Positions 15,656-24,087 of a stretch of 64,000 nt of DNA are shown here, piece by piece (position 1 is the stretch's first letter; each line of letters starts with the position of its first letter). This DNA is from Archangiaceae bacterium (lineage in GTDB: Bacteria; Myxococcota; Myxococcia; Myxococcales; Myxococcaceae), in contig JAACJQ010000056.1 in NCBI GenBank assembly GCA_016879935.1, positions 1 through 64,000 on the forward strand, read 5' to 3'. Both the position numbers and the translations under genes were made by a program. The notes under the pieces were generated by a model. It did not search any database. It was not told the origin of the DNA and was given only the letters and a program-made list of their open reading frames with translations.

Positions 15656-17608
15656 ATGACGCACGCGACACCACCAACCGCGCGGGTCGAGTGCCCGAGG
15701 TGCCGCACGTCGTTCCCCGCGGGCCCGCACGCAGACAAGACCGTCGTGGTGTGCGGTTCGTGCGGGCAGCACTTCGCCATCGACTTCCGGCCGCCAGACG
15801 AGACGCGGTTGACCTGCAGGGCGTGCGGCACCGCCTTCATCGGGCAGGGCATCATCGAGGGAACGCCCGTCGAGTGCGGGCACTGTGGCGAGCTGTGGGT
15901 CGTCGGGAAGGAGTCGACGAGGCCCGTCGCGCCTTCGCCACCGGCACGAGACGCCGAACCCGAGGAGCCGAGGCGCGCTCCGCCCGGCTCGCCGCCGATG
16001 ACGACGACGTGTCAGCGCTGCAGCCAGCTCGTGCTCGTGCGTGGGCCTGCGCCCGCCTCCATCGTGGCGGCCGGGTGTGGTGACTGCGGAGCGACGCGCC
16101 TCGACGCAGCAGGTGTCGCCCGCCGCCGCGCCGCCTCGTTGCCCACGTCGGAGACCGAAGGCTTCGTCTGCCCCGTCTGTCGTGAGCCCGCGCTCGTCGC
16201 GGCTGGTGCCGCGTTCTCGTGCGGCGCGTGCGGCGAGCGGTTTCAGGCGCTGTCGGAACAAGCCGAGCCCATCGCCACCGCCGAGACCGCGCGCCTCGTG
16301 CTCGGTCACCCACCGACGGCGCGCGCCGCGCCCGGGCCCATCGCGTCGCGCTGCACCGAGTGCAGAGGCATGCGGCTCGAGCGTGGGCCGGGGCCGCGGT
16401 CGGTGCCGGTGTCTGGCTGTGACCGCTGCGGGCTCCCGAAGCTCGATGGGGCCGCGTTGGCGGAGCGCCTCGAGGCCAACCGCCGGCGCGTCGCGCACAA
16501 ACGGGTCGACTTCTTCGCCTCACACGTCACTTTCTGCCTCGTCTGCCTCAACCAGCGCGTGCGGCAGATTCGGGAAGACCACTTCGAGTGTTCGGCGTGC
16601 GGAGAGGTCTACGACCGCCCCGTCGAGTCGGGCGTGGTGCCGGCGGTCGCGCCCCCGGTGCCGAAGGGCCGGCCCGACTCACGGCTCGCGTTGCTCGAGC
16701 GCATCGCCGCCTCTCCATACGACGACGGGCTGCGGCTCTCGTTGGGAGAGCTCTACGAGGCCCAGGGCGACCCACGCGCCGAGTTCATCGCGTTGCAGCT
16801 CGCCGAAGCGCGGGGGCAGGGCAGCCCGTCGGCGCGCGAACGCATCGCGAGTCTGCTCGAGCGACACGGCGCGCGTTGGGTGCCCCGCGGCATCAACCTC
16901 GAGTTCTCGGAGTTCCGTCGCGGGCTGCTGCACACCGCGTACTGGTTCGACGAGACCGACGTCGACCACCACGCGTGGATGAGCGTCGAGCGCCTCGTCA
17001 TCGGTGCGCTGTTGCCTGAAGGCGCGCGGGCTCCTTTCGACGAGACGCTCCGGCCCGCGTTGCGAGAGCTCGAGGGGTGTCGCAGCCGCATGCTGGTCGG
17101 GTTGCTCGCAGCGCCTCCGCCGAAGCTCGAGCAGCTGCGCCTCGAAGTGTCGCGCGCCGAGTTCGTCGCCGGCCTGGAGCTGCAGATGGAGCAGGTCATC
17201 GACCGGTTGCCGCTCGTCACGCGGCTCGGCTTCGGCACCAGCGTCGTCGCCTCACCCGGTGCGTCGGAGTTCTCAGGGCCGAACCCGCTCGTCGACGCGC
17301 TCGTCACGCGCCTGCGCACGAAGCTGCACGTGCTGCGCGTTCCAGGCACCGGGGAGCGGCCGGTGATGGTGCAGGCGCTGCTGCGGCGGGTCGCTCCCGA
17401 GCTGGTGGTGCAGCTCGAGTTCTTCAACTCGCCGGCGGGCAGCGCGTGGCTCGAGGTCGACACCTCGCGCATCACCCTCTGTACCGAAGGCCACGTGGGC
17501 GACCCACCCATCGAGGCGATGAAGGGCGTGATGCGCGCGGCCGGCTTCGCGAAGGTGACGGCGCTCGACGTCGGCAAAGGCGAACGGGTGTCGGTCTCGA
17601 CGAGGTGA
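15656..17608 (+). CDS. Six-zinc-ribbon protein with TIGR02996-type domain
   Basis: Twelve CxxC pairs (for example CPRC, CGSC, CRAC, CGHC, CQRC, CGDC, CPVC, CGAC, CTEC, CDRC, CLVC, CSAC) in the first 330 residues predict about six zinc ribbons. Then ERIAASPYDDGLRLSLGELY and EAQGDPRAEFIALQLAEARG match the TIGR02996 module, followed by a region with leucine-rich-repeat-like spacing. This module is known mainly from large planctomycete and myxobacterial paralogue families of unknown function. A second family member lies at 40198. ATG 15656 is the start, without a clear ribosome-binding site. The acetyltransferase gene starts 2 nt after the stop, so the two are one operon. Function is unknown; zinc ribbons suggest nucleic-acid or protein binding. 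Confidence 0.75.
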   Translation: MTHATPPTARVECPRCRTSFPAGPHADKTVVVCGSCGQHFAIDFRPPDETRLTCRACGTAFIGQGIIEGTPVECGHCGELWVVGKESTRPVAPSPPARDAEPEEPRRAPPGSPPMTTTCQRCSQLVLVRGPAPASIVAAGCGDCGATRLDAAGVARRRAASLPTSETEGFVCPVCREPALVAAGAAFSCGACGERFQALSEQAEPIATAETARLVLGHPPTARAAPGPIASRCTECRGMRLERGPGPRSVPVSGCDRCGLPKLDGAALAERLEANRRRVAHKRVDFFASHVTFCLVCLNQRVRQIREDHFECSACGEVYDRPVESGVVPAVAPPVPKGRPDSRLALLERIAASPYDDGLRLSLGELYEAQGDPRAEFIALQLAEARGQGSPSARERIASLLERHGARWVPRGINLEFSEFRRGLLHTAYWFDETDVDHHAWMSVERLVIGALLPEGARAPFDETLRPALRELEGCRSRMLVGLLAAPPPKLEQLRLEVSRAEFVAGLELQMEQVIDRLPLVTRLGFGTSVVASPGASEFSGPNPLVDALVTRLRTKLHVLRVPGTGERPVMVQALLRRVAPELVVQLEFFNSPAGSAWLEVDTSRITLCTEGHVGDPPIEAMKGVMRAAGFAKVTALDVGKGERVSVSTR

Positions 17609-17610
17609 CG

Positions 17611-18369
17611 ATGGCTTTTCGAACCGTGACGGCAGAGCGCCTCGAGCACGATGGCTTCTTCTGCCGCATGAGCCAGATGGAGACCGCCGGCAATCAGCAG
17701 AAGGTGCGCTGGGCGCGCGCGCGGTTCGCCGAGGGGTTGTCGCTGACGCTCCTGGGCGGGAAGGAGCGCGGCTTCGTCGAGGTGATGCCGGGCGAGCACT
17801 GCTGGCGGCCGATTCACGCGAAGGGCTGGGACGTCGTTCACTGTCTCTGGGTCGTCGGCGCGTCGAAGGGGCGCGGTCGCGGCGGGGCGCTGCTCGACCT
17901 GGTGGAGGCGCGCGCGAAGGAGCACGGCCGTGCGGGTGTGGCCGTCGTGACCCGCGAGAAGCACTGGGTGACGCCGCGCAGCTTCTTCGAGCGGCGCGGC
18001 TACACGGTGGCCGACGAGACCGACGGCTTCGTGCTGCTCGCTCGGGCGCTCGAGCAGGGGCCTCGTCTGCCGCGCTTCGTGACGCACGACTTCGCTGGGC
18101 GCCTGCGCCAGTACCCCTCGGGGCTCGTCGTCGTCCGCACCGCCCAGTGTCCCTATCTCGAGGACGCGACGGGCAATGCGCTCGCGCTCGCCAGGGCGTT
18201 GCGGGTGCCGGCGCGCGTGGTCGAGTTCACGTCGGCCAGGCAGCTCCGCGCCGAGGCGCCGACGCCGTACGGCGTGTTTGCGATTTCACTCGACGGGAAG
18301 CTGCTGTCGACGACGTATGAGCTGCCGAAGCTCCTGGCGAAACGCGCGGCGCAGCTCCGTTCGGAGTGA
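17611..18369 (+). CDS. GNAT acetyltransferase with YoaP-like C-terminal domain
   Basis: The first half is a GNAT fold: GWDVVHCLWVVGASKGRGRG is the acetyl-CoA loop, followed by VAVVTREKHWVTPRSFFERRGY. The second half contains VVVRTAQCPYLEDATGNALA and PTPYGVFAISLDGKLLS, matching the thioredoxin-like YoaP domain fused to GNAT domains in other bacteria. A CPY site fits that fold. ATG 17611 has GAGGTGA just upstream, overlapping the previous stop. The acceptor substrate is unknown. Confidence 0.8.
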   Translation: MAFRTVTAERLEHDGFFCRMSQMETAGNQQKVRWARARFAEGLSLTLLGGKERGFVEVMPGEHCWRPIHAKGWDVVHCLWVVGASKGRGRGGALLDLVEARAKEHGRAGVAVVTREKHWVTPRSFFERRGYTVADETDGFVLLARALEQGPRLPRFVTHDFAGRLRQYPSGLVVVRTAQCPYLEDATGNALALARALRVPARVVEFTSARQLRAEAPTPYGVFAISLDGKLLSTTYELPKLLAKRAAQLRSE

Positions 18370-18407
18370 CTGCTTGTCGTCTCGCCCCTGTGTTTCCTGG
18401 TCACGTC

Positions 18408-18538
18408 GCGGCGCCACGCGTGGCCCGAGTCCCAAACGAAGCAGCTGGGTGTCGCTTCTCCATGTGACGGGCCGTGCTCGGGCTTCAGGCAGGCGCGGCG
18501 TCGCGCTCCAGACAGACACGTTGCGGCGCCACGCGTGG
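18408..18538. repeat. Pair of 16-bp direct repeats in an intergenic gap
   Basis: GCGGCGCCACGCGTGG occurs at 18408-18423 and again at 18523-18538, within the 218-bp gap between convergent genes. No gene, terminator or mobile element was seen in the gap. Confidence 0.5.
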
Positions 18539-18587
18539 TGGAACAGCGGGTGATTCCTCCGAGCTCGCGCTCCAGCCAGGGCGACGC

Positions 18588-20600
18588 TCAGCCGGACGAA
18601 GGGCGATGTGTTCCGCGGCGAGTGGGCCGCATCGCGAACAGGGTCAGTGCCAGCAGCAGGCCCGAGGCGTCGTCGCTCGCGCCGCAACCGCACCCGACGA
18701 CGAGCTCGCGACGCTCGACGCCACCGTCGAGCGCTCCCGCATCTGCCACTCCAGCGTCGACAGCCCCCGCGTCGACACCGGCATCCATTTCGACGCTGGC
18801 GTCTCGGCCGCTCTCGACGCCCGCATCGGCACAGGTCACCGTCACCTGAATCTCCTCCTCCACCGTGCCCACCGCGTTGGTGAGCGAGACGGTGACGGTC
18901 TGCGTGCCACGGGTGCGTTCGGGCACCACCCAGGTGAAGACGCCGTCGGGGCTCACGGCCGCACCCATGGGGCCGTTGATGAGCTGCCACACCCGCGGAG
19001 CGTCGCCTGCGCCCATGAGCTGAACGACCGCGGGCCGCCCGCACTGCAACGTCAGCGCGTCGGTGGCGATCGACGGGCCAACCCCCACCACGGCACCGAC
19101 GTCGACTGGCGCCGATTCCGCGCTGAACGCACCGACGTTGCCGAGCGCGTCGGTGCCGCGAATCGCCCAACGCCAGCGCCCCGGCCCGACGAAGCGCTGC
19201 GTGGCGTTTCCACTGACGGAGACGACGCTCGAGCCGCCATCCTCGAGGCGCTCCTGCAGGTCGATGGATGTCACGGTCGAGAGCGCGTCGACGGGCGTGC
19301 TCCAGGTGATGGTGACTCGCGCGCCACCATCGGCGGCGCTGGCGGTCACCAACGGTGGCTGTGCAGAGGGACCCGTCGAGTCGAGCGTCGCCGTCACCGC
19401 CGCCGTCCAGTCCGACTCGTTCTGTGCGAGGTCGCGCGCGAGTGCCCGGTAACGCCAGCGCCCGTCGCCGCGGCTCAGCGACACCATCGAGCTGCCCGCG
19501 TCGACCATGAAGCTCGCGATGCCGCCGTCGGCTGCCGTCTCTTCGACGACGACACTGACGGGGCCGACGAAGTCGTCGGGCACAGGGCTCCACGAGAGCG
19601 TGAGCGGACCAGTGCGAGCCGCGAGGGGAACGAGCGAGAGGCCCTGTGGTGCAGCGGGAGCCGTGCGGTCGAGCTTCACCGCCTGTGACGGCGCAGACCA
19701 CGGGCCCACCACGCCGCCCCTCACCACCGCGACGCGTGCCACCATGCTGCCCTCGTCTTCGAGCTGCACCCACGCCTCGGGGCTGCGGGAAGCCGGGCGA
19801 CCGTTGATGCCGTCTCTCCACACGCAGCCCGCGTCGAGGTTGCAGAACGACACGACCCAGAACTCCGCGTTGGGAATGCCCGCGTCCCAGGTGATGGTGG
19901 TGCCGTAGCCATTCGTCACCGTCTGCTCGAACACGGGCGGCGCAGGCTGAGGCAGGCTGCGATCGGCCATCACGACCACGACGGGTTTAGGCCCCAGCGG
20001 CAGGTCGGGCAGGTTCCACGCGTTGTCGCGCGCCTCGAGCCACACCTCCCAGGCGCCTTCGCCGAGGTAGGTCTCGAACGGGTTGGCGAGGCTGAGGTCG
20101 AGGTTGAAGCTCGAGAAGTCGTCGAGGCCGACGGGCGAGACGCGCAGGAAGTAGCCCTGAACGCCGCTGAGCGCGTCGCTTCCAGGTGAGTAGGGGAGCA
20201 CCACGCGGCCCGTCGACACCAGCGTGCCTGCATCGACCCGCGGAGAGATGGGCGGGGTCCAGTCGGTGCGAAAACACTGCTCGGCGCTCGGAGGGCCTTC
20301 TTCGCCCAGCACGTTGCGGTGGTACGCCCGCCAACACCAGCGAGCGCCTTCGGGCTGGAAGGGCAAGGCGGTGTTCAGGCCCCACCGGGAGTTCGTCTGC
20401 TCGGTCAACGTGGCGGTGTAGCCACCGTCTGCCGGGCGGAACTCGATGCGCAGCCCGCCCGCAGGGAGACCAGCGTCGTCGGAGAAGTCGACCACCGAGA
20501 AGTACGCGCCACGCCCAATGGTCCACCCGTCGGCGCCGGGCTCCGAGAGCACGGGCGCGAAAGGCACCGCCAACGTCGAGAGCAGCACGACCGCGAACAC
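18588..20600 (-). CDS. Surface protein with Fn3-like repeats and MYXO-CTERM tail
   Basis: A signal sequence (MFAVVLLSTLAVPFAP) leads into a 670-residue protein with several Fn3-like beta-sandwich repeats, visible as recurring LDRTAPAAP/LDSTGPSAQPP starts and WxWxIRGTDALGN/WRYRALARDLAQN ends. An Asp/Ala/Gly linker (DAGVDAGAVDAG and similar) precedes GCGCGASDDASG, a hydrophobic helix and basic residues, the MYXO-CTERM sorting pattern. It is probably exported and anchored at the cell surface, with the repeats acting as spacer or adhesion modules. ppa starts upstream on the same strand with a 21-bp gap between its stop (20622) and this ATG. Confidence 0.78.
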   Translation of the reverse strand: MFAVVLLSTLAVPFAPVLSEPGADGWTIGRGAYFSVVDFSDDAGLPAGGLRIEFRPADGGYTATLTEQTNSRWGLNTALPFQPEGARWCWRAYHRNVLGEEGPPSAEQCFRTDWTPPISPRVDAGTLVSTGRVVLPYSPGSDALSGVQGYFLRVSPVGLDDFSSFNLDLSLANPFETYLGEGAWEVWLEARDNAWNLPDLPLGPKPVVVVMADRSLPQPAPPVFEQTVTNGYGTTITWDAGIPNAEFWVVSFCNLDAGCVWRDGINGRPASRSPEAWVQLEDEGSMVARVAVVRGGVVGPWSAPSQAVKLDRTAPAAPQGLSLVPLAARTGPLTLSWSPVPDDFVGPVSVVVEETAADGGIASFMVDAGSSMVSLSRGDGRWRYRALARDLAQNESDWTAAVTATLDSTGPSAQPPLVTASAADGGARVTITWSTPVDALSTVTSIDLQERLEDGGSSVVSVSGNATQRFVGPGRWRWAIRGTDALGNVGAFSAESAPVDVGAVVGVGPSIATDALTLQCGRPAVVQLMGAGDAPRVWQLINGPMGAAVSPDGVFTWVVPERTRGTQTVTVSLTNAVGTVEEEIQVTVTCADAGVESGRDASVEMDAGVDAGAVDAGVADAGALDGGVERRELVVGCGCGASDDASGLLLALTLFAMRPTRRGTHRPSSG

Positions 20601-20621
20601 CGGCCGAGCCTAGTCGAAGCC

Positions 20622-21287
20622 TCAGCGCGAGGGGCCGAACAGGTCCTGCAGCTGGCCGTACTTGTCGCGATAGTCCTGGAGCGACAGCTTGATGGTCTCG
20701 AGGGCCTCTTCGCGGCCATAGACCTCGGCGATCTCCACCGCGGGTTTGGGGCTGTCGGGCAGCTGCTTGTAGGTGAGGAAGTAGTGACGCAGGCGATCGA
20801 TGAGCTGCGTCGGCACGTGGGCGACGTCTTTCCACCCGCCGTAGACGCTGTCGCCCTTGAGCACCGCGATGATTTTGTCGTCGGCCTGGCTGCCGTCGAT
20901 CATGCGCAGGCCGCCGATGGGAATCGCCTCGATGAGAATGGCGCCGTGCTGAATCGGCTTCTCGGTGAGCACACAGATGTCCATCGGGTCGCCGTCGCCC
21001 TGAATGCCCGGCCGGCCGACGCGCTCGCTGCAGCGCTGGCCCACCTTGGTGTTGCAGAACGTGCGGGGAATGAAGCCGTAGAGCGAGGGCGGCTGGCTCG
21101 AGAAGCGCTGCGGGCGATCGAGCTTCAGAATGCCGGTGGCCTTGTCGACCTCGTATTTGACGGCGTCGGTGGGCACCATCTCGATGTAGCTGGTGACGAT
21201 GTCGGGCGATTGATCGCCCGGCGACACGCCGTGCCACGGGTGCGCCTGGAAGAAGAGGCCGAAGGCCTGCGTGAGCGACGGAGTCAT
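20622..21287 (-). CDS. ppa: Inorganic pyrophosphatase, family I
   Basis: It hydrolyses pyrophosphate to drive biosynthetic reactions. The family I signature GDGDPMDICVL is present with EMVPTDAVKYEVDK near the N-terminus and GGWKDVAHVP after it. At 221 residues it is longer than the E. coli enzyme and has a variable C-terminal extension of helical character. ATG 21287 is the start. It sits in a minus-strand run with kdsB upstream (39-bp gap). Confidence 0.93.
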   Translation of the reverse strand: MTPSLTQAFGLFFQAHPWHGVSPGDQSPDIVTSYIEMVPTDAVKYEVDKATGILKLDRPQRFSSQPPSLYGFIPRTFCNTKVGQRCSERVGRPGIQGDGDPMDICVLTEKPIQHGAILIEAIPIGGLRMIDGSQADDKIIAVLKGDSVYGGWKDVAHVPTQLIDRLRHYFLTYKQLPDSPKPAVEIAEVYGREEALETIKLSLQDYRDKYGQLQDLFGPSR

Positions 21288-21326
21288 GGCCTCGTCTCTA
21301 CACCGGTTGTCGTGCTCGCGCCTCGT

Positions 21327-22076
21327 TCAGGGCGGGTAGGTCTTCGGCAACCCTGAAAGCGCTGCTTCTGCGAGCGGTACGTCTTCTGGCCGGTCGACCG
21401 CCGCCGAGTCGTGCTTCGTCAGCACGCAGTGAATGGCGATGCCGTGGCCGAGCGCGCGGAGCTGCTCCAGGGACTCGGTCTGCTCGAGCGCCGTCGGCTT
21501 CAACGTCGCGAGCTGCTGCAGCGTCTTCACCCGGTAGCCATAGATGCCCACGTGGCCGAGCCGTTGAATGCCCGGGCCTGCGTCGCGCTGAAATGGGAGG
21601 TCGGCGCGCGAGAAGTAGAGGGCGCGGCCCTGCTCGTCGAGCACCGCCTTCACCACGTTCGGGTTGCTTCGCTCTTCGTCACGCAGCGGCCGCACCAGCG
21701 TCGCCATCGAGACGGCGTCGTTCGAGAACACCTGCCCGAGCGCCCACAACGCCTGCGGGTGGAGCGCGGGCTCGTCTCCCTGCACGTTCACCACCACGGC
21801 CTCGGCCGGGAGCTTCAGCGCCTGCGCGACCTCGGCGACACGATCGGTGCCCGACGCACAGGTGGGCGACGTCATCATCGTCTCTCCACCGAAACCGCGG
21901 ACCGCCGTCGCGATGCGCTCGTCGTCGGTCGCCACGATGACGCGCTCGAAGCTCTTCGACTCGTGGCAGCGCTCGACGACGTGCTGGATCATCGGTTTGC
22001 CGCTGATCAACGCGAGCGGCTTGCCCGGAAAGCGCGACGACGCAAATCGCGCAGGAATCACGGCGGTGACGGTCAT
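21327..22076 (-). CDS. kdsB: 3-deoxy-manno-octulosonate cytidylyltransferase
   Basis: It activates Kdo with CTP to give CMP-Kdo for lipopolysaccharide inner core synthesis. The N-terminus VIPARFASSRFPGKPL is the nucleotide-binding motif; VVNVQGDEPAL contains the metal-binding Asp, and GHVGIYGYRV and LEQTESLEQLRAL are family hallmarks. ATG 22076 gives 249 residues, the usual length. The 48-bp gap to the divergent gene at 22125 must hold both promoters. Confidence 0.95.
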   Translation of the reverse strand: MTVTAVIPARFASSRFPGKPLALISGKPMIQHVVERCHESKSFERVIVATDDERIATAVRGFGGETMMTSPTCASGTDRVAEVAQALKLPAEAVVVNVQGDEPALHPQALWALGQVFSNDAVSMATLVRPLRDEERSNPNVVKAVLDEQGRALYFSRADLPFQRDAGPGIQRLGHVGIYGYRVKTLQQLATLKPTALEQTESLEQLRALGHGIAIHCVLTKHDSAAVDRPEDVPLAEAALSGLPKTYPP

Positions 22077-22124
22077 GGGTGGGGTTCTTGCCAGCATGCA
22101 CGATTGCCGGGTAGGCATGACGTC

Positions 22125-23222
22125 ATGACGACGACGAAGCTCGGTTCCGTCCCCACTTCTCCGAAGCTGCCTTCCGTCTCGACCCGCACCACGACGCCGA
22201 CTGCGACTGCTGCGGTCGCGAAGGCGCTGGGCGTGACGAGCGAGACCTCGCAGGCCGTGACCTTCGACGCCGCCGCTCAGGAGCGCGCGGGTGTGCTCAA
22301 CCCCGCTGGCCAGCACATCGCGAAGTCGGCCGACCCGGGTGCGCTGTGGGGCGAGAAGCCGGCGAACCCCGCGAACGCCGAGCTGCGCGCCGCGATGATG
22401 GAGTTCCGCAAGCTCTCGCCCGAAGGCCAGAAGGCGAAGATCGAAGAGCTCAAGACGAAGCAGGACGCGCTCTCGAAGAAGATGCTGGCCCGCATCGAGA
22501 CCCTCGACGCGCGGTACAAGCAGATGCGCAACGTCGACAAGGGCGAGATGCTGCGCAACCTCGGCAACAAGACCGACGCGATGTCGCCCAGCGAGAAGCA
22601 GCACCTCGACACGTTGCTCAACAAGGCCGACGGCATCGCGAAGCAGATCGAAGAGCTGAAGGCGAAGGCGGCGACGCTGCCCGACTCGCGCTCCGCGACG
22701 CCCGAGCAGAAGGAAGAGCGCACGAAGCTGGCGCGGCAGATCAAGAACGCCCGCTCGCGTTTGTCCGACGCGACGAAGGCCGCCACCACCTACGTCGACT
22801 CGCTCGGCCTCAAGGCCGATCGCCTCGCGGTGAACGAGCAGAAGATCGACCCGAACGCGCCGGCGCCGAGCAGCTCGAGTTCGCTGCTGTCGATGATGGC
22901 CGAGTGGTTCCACTTCGACAAAGTCATCAACTTCTTCACGGGCGTCTTCACCGGCCTCATCACGTTCGACGAAATCAACATGACGCCGACGCAGCGCGAG
23001 ACGGTTCGCGAGCGGCGCACGGAAGAGGCGAACAAGGAGCTCGATCGCCGCCTCGAGGTTCGTCGCGAACACGAGAAGCGCGTCGACTCGACCGTCTCGA
23101 ACCGCAAGCAGTCGGAGCACGTGGAAGAGGTCGACCCGCGGACGCAGCGTCAGTCGCTCGAGGCCGCCCTGCGCAGCTTGAGCAAGAACGACGTGCCGAC
23201 TGGCACCGCCCGCGCCCGCTGA
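22125..23222 (+). CDS. Coiled-coil protein, unknown function
   Basis: The 365-residue product starts with a Thr/Ser/Pro-rich segment lacking any signal peptide. Long charged helices with heptad character follow (for example EGQKAKIEELKTKQDALSKK and ADGIAKQIEELKAKAATLPD). A short hydrophobic stretch (FDKVINFFTGVFTGLITFDE) lies near residue 270 and a basic helical tail ends the protein. This resembles secreted effectors or structural coiled-coil proteins, but no family is recognised. ATG 22125 is chosen over ATG 22117, which is out of frame. Confidence 0.65.
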   Translation: MTTTKLGSVPTSPKLPSVSTRTTTPTATAAVAKALGVTSETSQAVTFDAAAQERAGVLNPAGQHIAKSADPGALWGEKPANPANAELRAAMMEFRKLSPEGQKAKIEELKTKQDALSKKMLARIETLDARYKQMRNVDKGEMLRNLGNKTDAMSPSEKQHLDTLLNKADGIAKQIEELKAKAATLPDSRSATPEQKEERTKLARQIKNARSRLSDATKAATTYVDSLGLKADRLAVNEQKIDPNAPAPSSSSSLLSMMAEWFHFDKVINFFTGVFTGLITFDEINMTPTQRETVRERRTEEANKELDRRLEVRREHEKRVDSTVSNRKQSEHVEEVDPRTQRQSLEAALRSLSKNDVPTGTARAR

Positions 23223-23226
23223 AGCG

Positions 23227-23730
23227 TCACTTCGCGGGAATCGCTGCACCTTCGAGGGCCGCGACGATGCGGAGCGCTTCGCGGCTGCTGACTTTCAGCC
23301 CCTTCGTTTTCGCGTTCTTCACGAGCAGGGAAGCGACCTGCGCCAGTGTCGCGCCATCGGCTGCGTCGGCGACGTCGCCTGCGAGTGCTGCCAGCGCGTG
23401 AAGCCGCTCAGGCTTGATGTCGGGCAGGGCGCTCTCGAGCTGGGGCCGTGTCACTCGCGCAGGCTCGAAGCCATAGCGCGCCAGATGCACGCGGCGGAGT
23501 GAGGAAGTCCACCGTGCGACGAGCTCGGCCGTGATGGGCCGAAGACCGGTGCGGAGCTCTCCGGCCAGCTCACGCTCGATGAGAAACGAAACCTCGTCGT
23601 ACGTCTTCGCCAGCGTGGCGCCATCGACCAGCGCGGCCTCGATGGCGGTGATGGCGGCTTCGACAGCGGCCGTGCGTTCGGCGAATGAGGCGCTGCGCCA
23701 GCTCGCCGCAGTCTGCATGGGGAAGGTCAT
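23227..23730 (-). CDS. Hypothetical Ala-rich helical protein
   Basis: A 167-residue, mostly helical protein starting at ATG 23730, three bases past the stop of the gene upstream (23733), so the two are probably translated together. It has no signal, Cys or recognisable catalytic motif. The segment ALPDIKPERLHALAALAGDV and a C-terminal KTKGLKVSSREALRIVAAL look like helical bundle units. It ends 5 bases from the convergent coiled-coil gene. Confidence 0.55.
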   Translation of the reverse strand: MTFPMQTAASWRSASFAERTAAVEAAITAIEAALVDGATLAKTYDEVSFLIERELAGELRTGLRPITAELVARWTSSLRRVHLARYGFEPARVTRPQLESALPDIKPERLHALAALAGDVADAADGATLAQVASLLVKNAKTKGLKVSSREALRIVAALEGAAIPAK

Positions 23731-23732
23731 GC

Positions 23733-24077
23733 TCACACCGCCTGACTGAAGAGGCACGCCTCGCAGTCTTCGCCGATGCAGGTGTGCGTCCATCGCTGGT
23801 TCACGACCTCGGACTCGAGCTCGAACGCAGACTGAATCGTCGCGTCGATTACGTCCGCCGTTCCGGGAGTGAAGAGCACCGCCTCGGCCGCCGAGAGCCA
23901 CGCGTCATGTCCGTCCGAGAGCGACCACGCCTGGAGCGGGCGATCTCCCAAGAGCGCCAGTGGCGCAGCAGGCATGCCCACGAGCCGGCCAGCAAAGGCC
24001 TCGAGCTGTTGGCGTTCGAGCTCGTTCAGCGGCTCAGGCAATCGAACGGTGCGGCGATGGCGAAGGTGAACGGGCAC
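23733..24077 (-). CDS. Small protein with Cys motif, unknown function
   Basis: GTG 24077 is preferred because the upstream in-frame residues read as the shadow of the gene before it, which ends at 24088. The 114-residue product has a conserved-looking C-terminus THTCIGEDCEACLFSQAV with three Cys, which could bind a metal or form a disulphide. It lies between the VCBS lipoprotein gene (10-bp gap) and the helical protein (2-bp gap) in one minus-strand operon. No family is recognised. Confidence 0.5.
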   Translation of the reverse strand: MPVHLRHRRTVRLPEPLNELERQQLEAFAGRLVGMPAAPLALLGDRPLQAWSLSDGHDAWLSAAEAVLFTPGTADVIDATIQSAFELESEVVNQRWTHTCIGEDCEACLFSQAV

Positions 24078-24087
24078 GGTGGCGACG

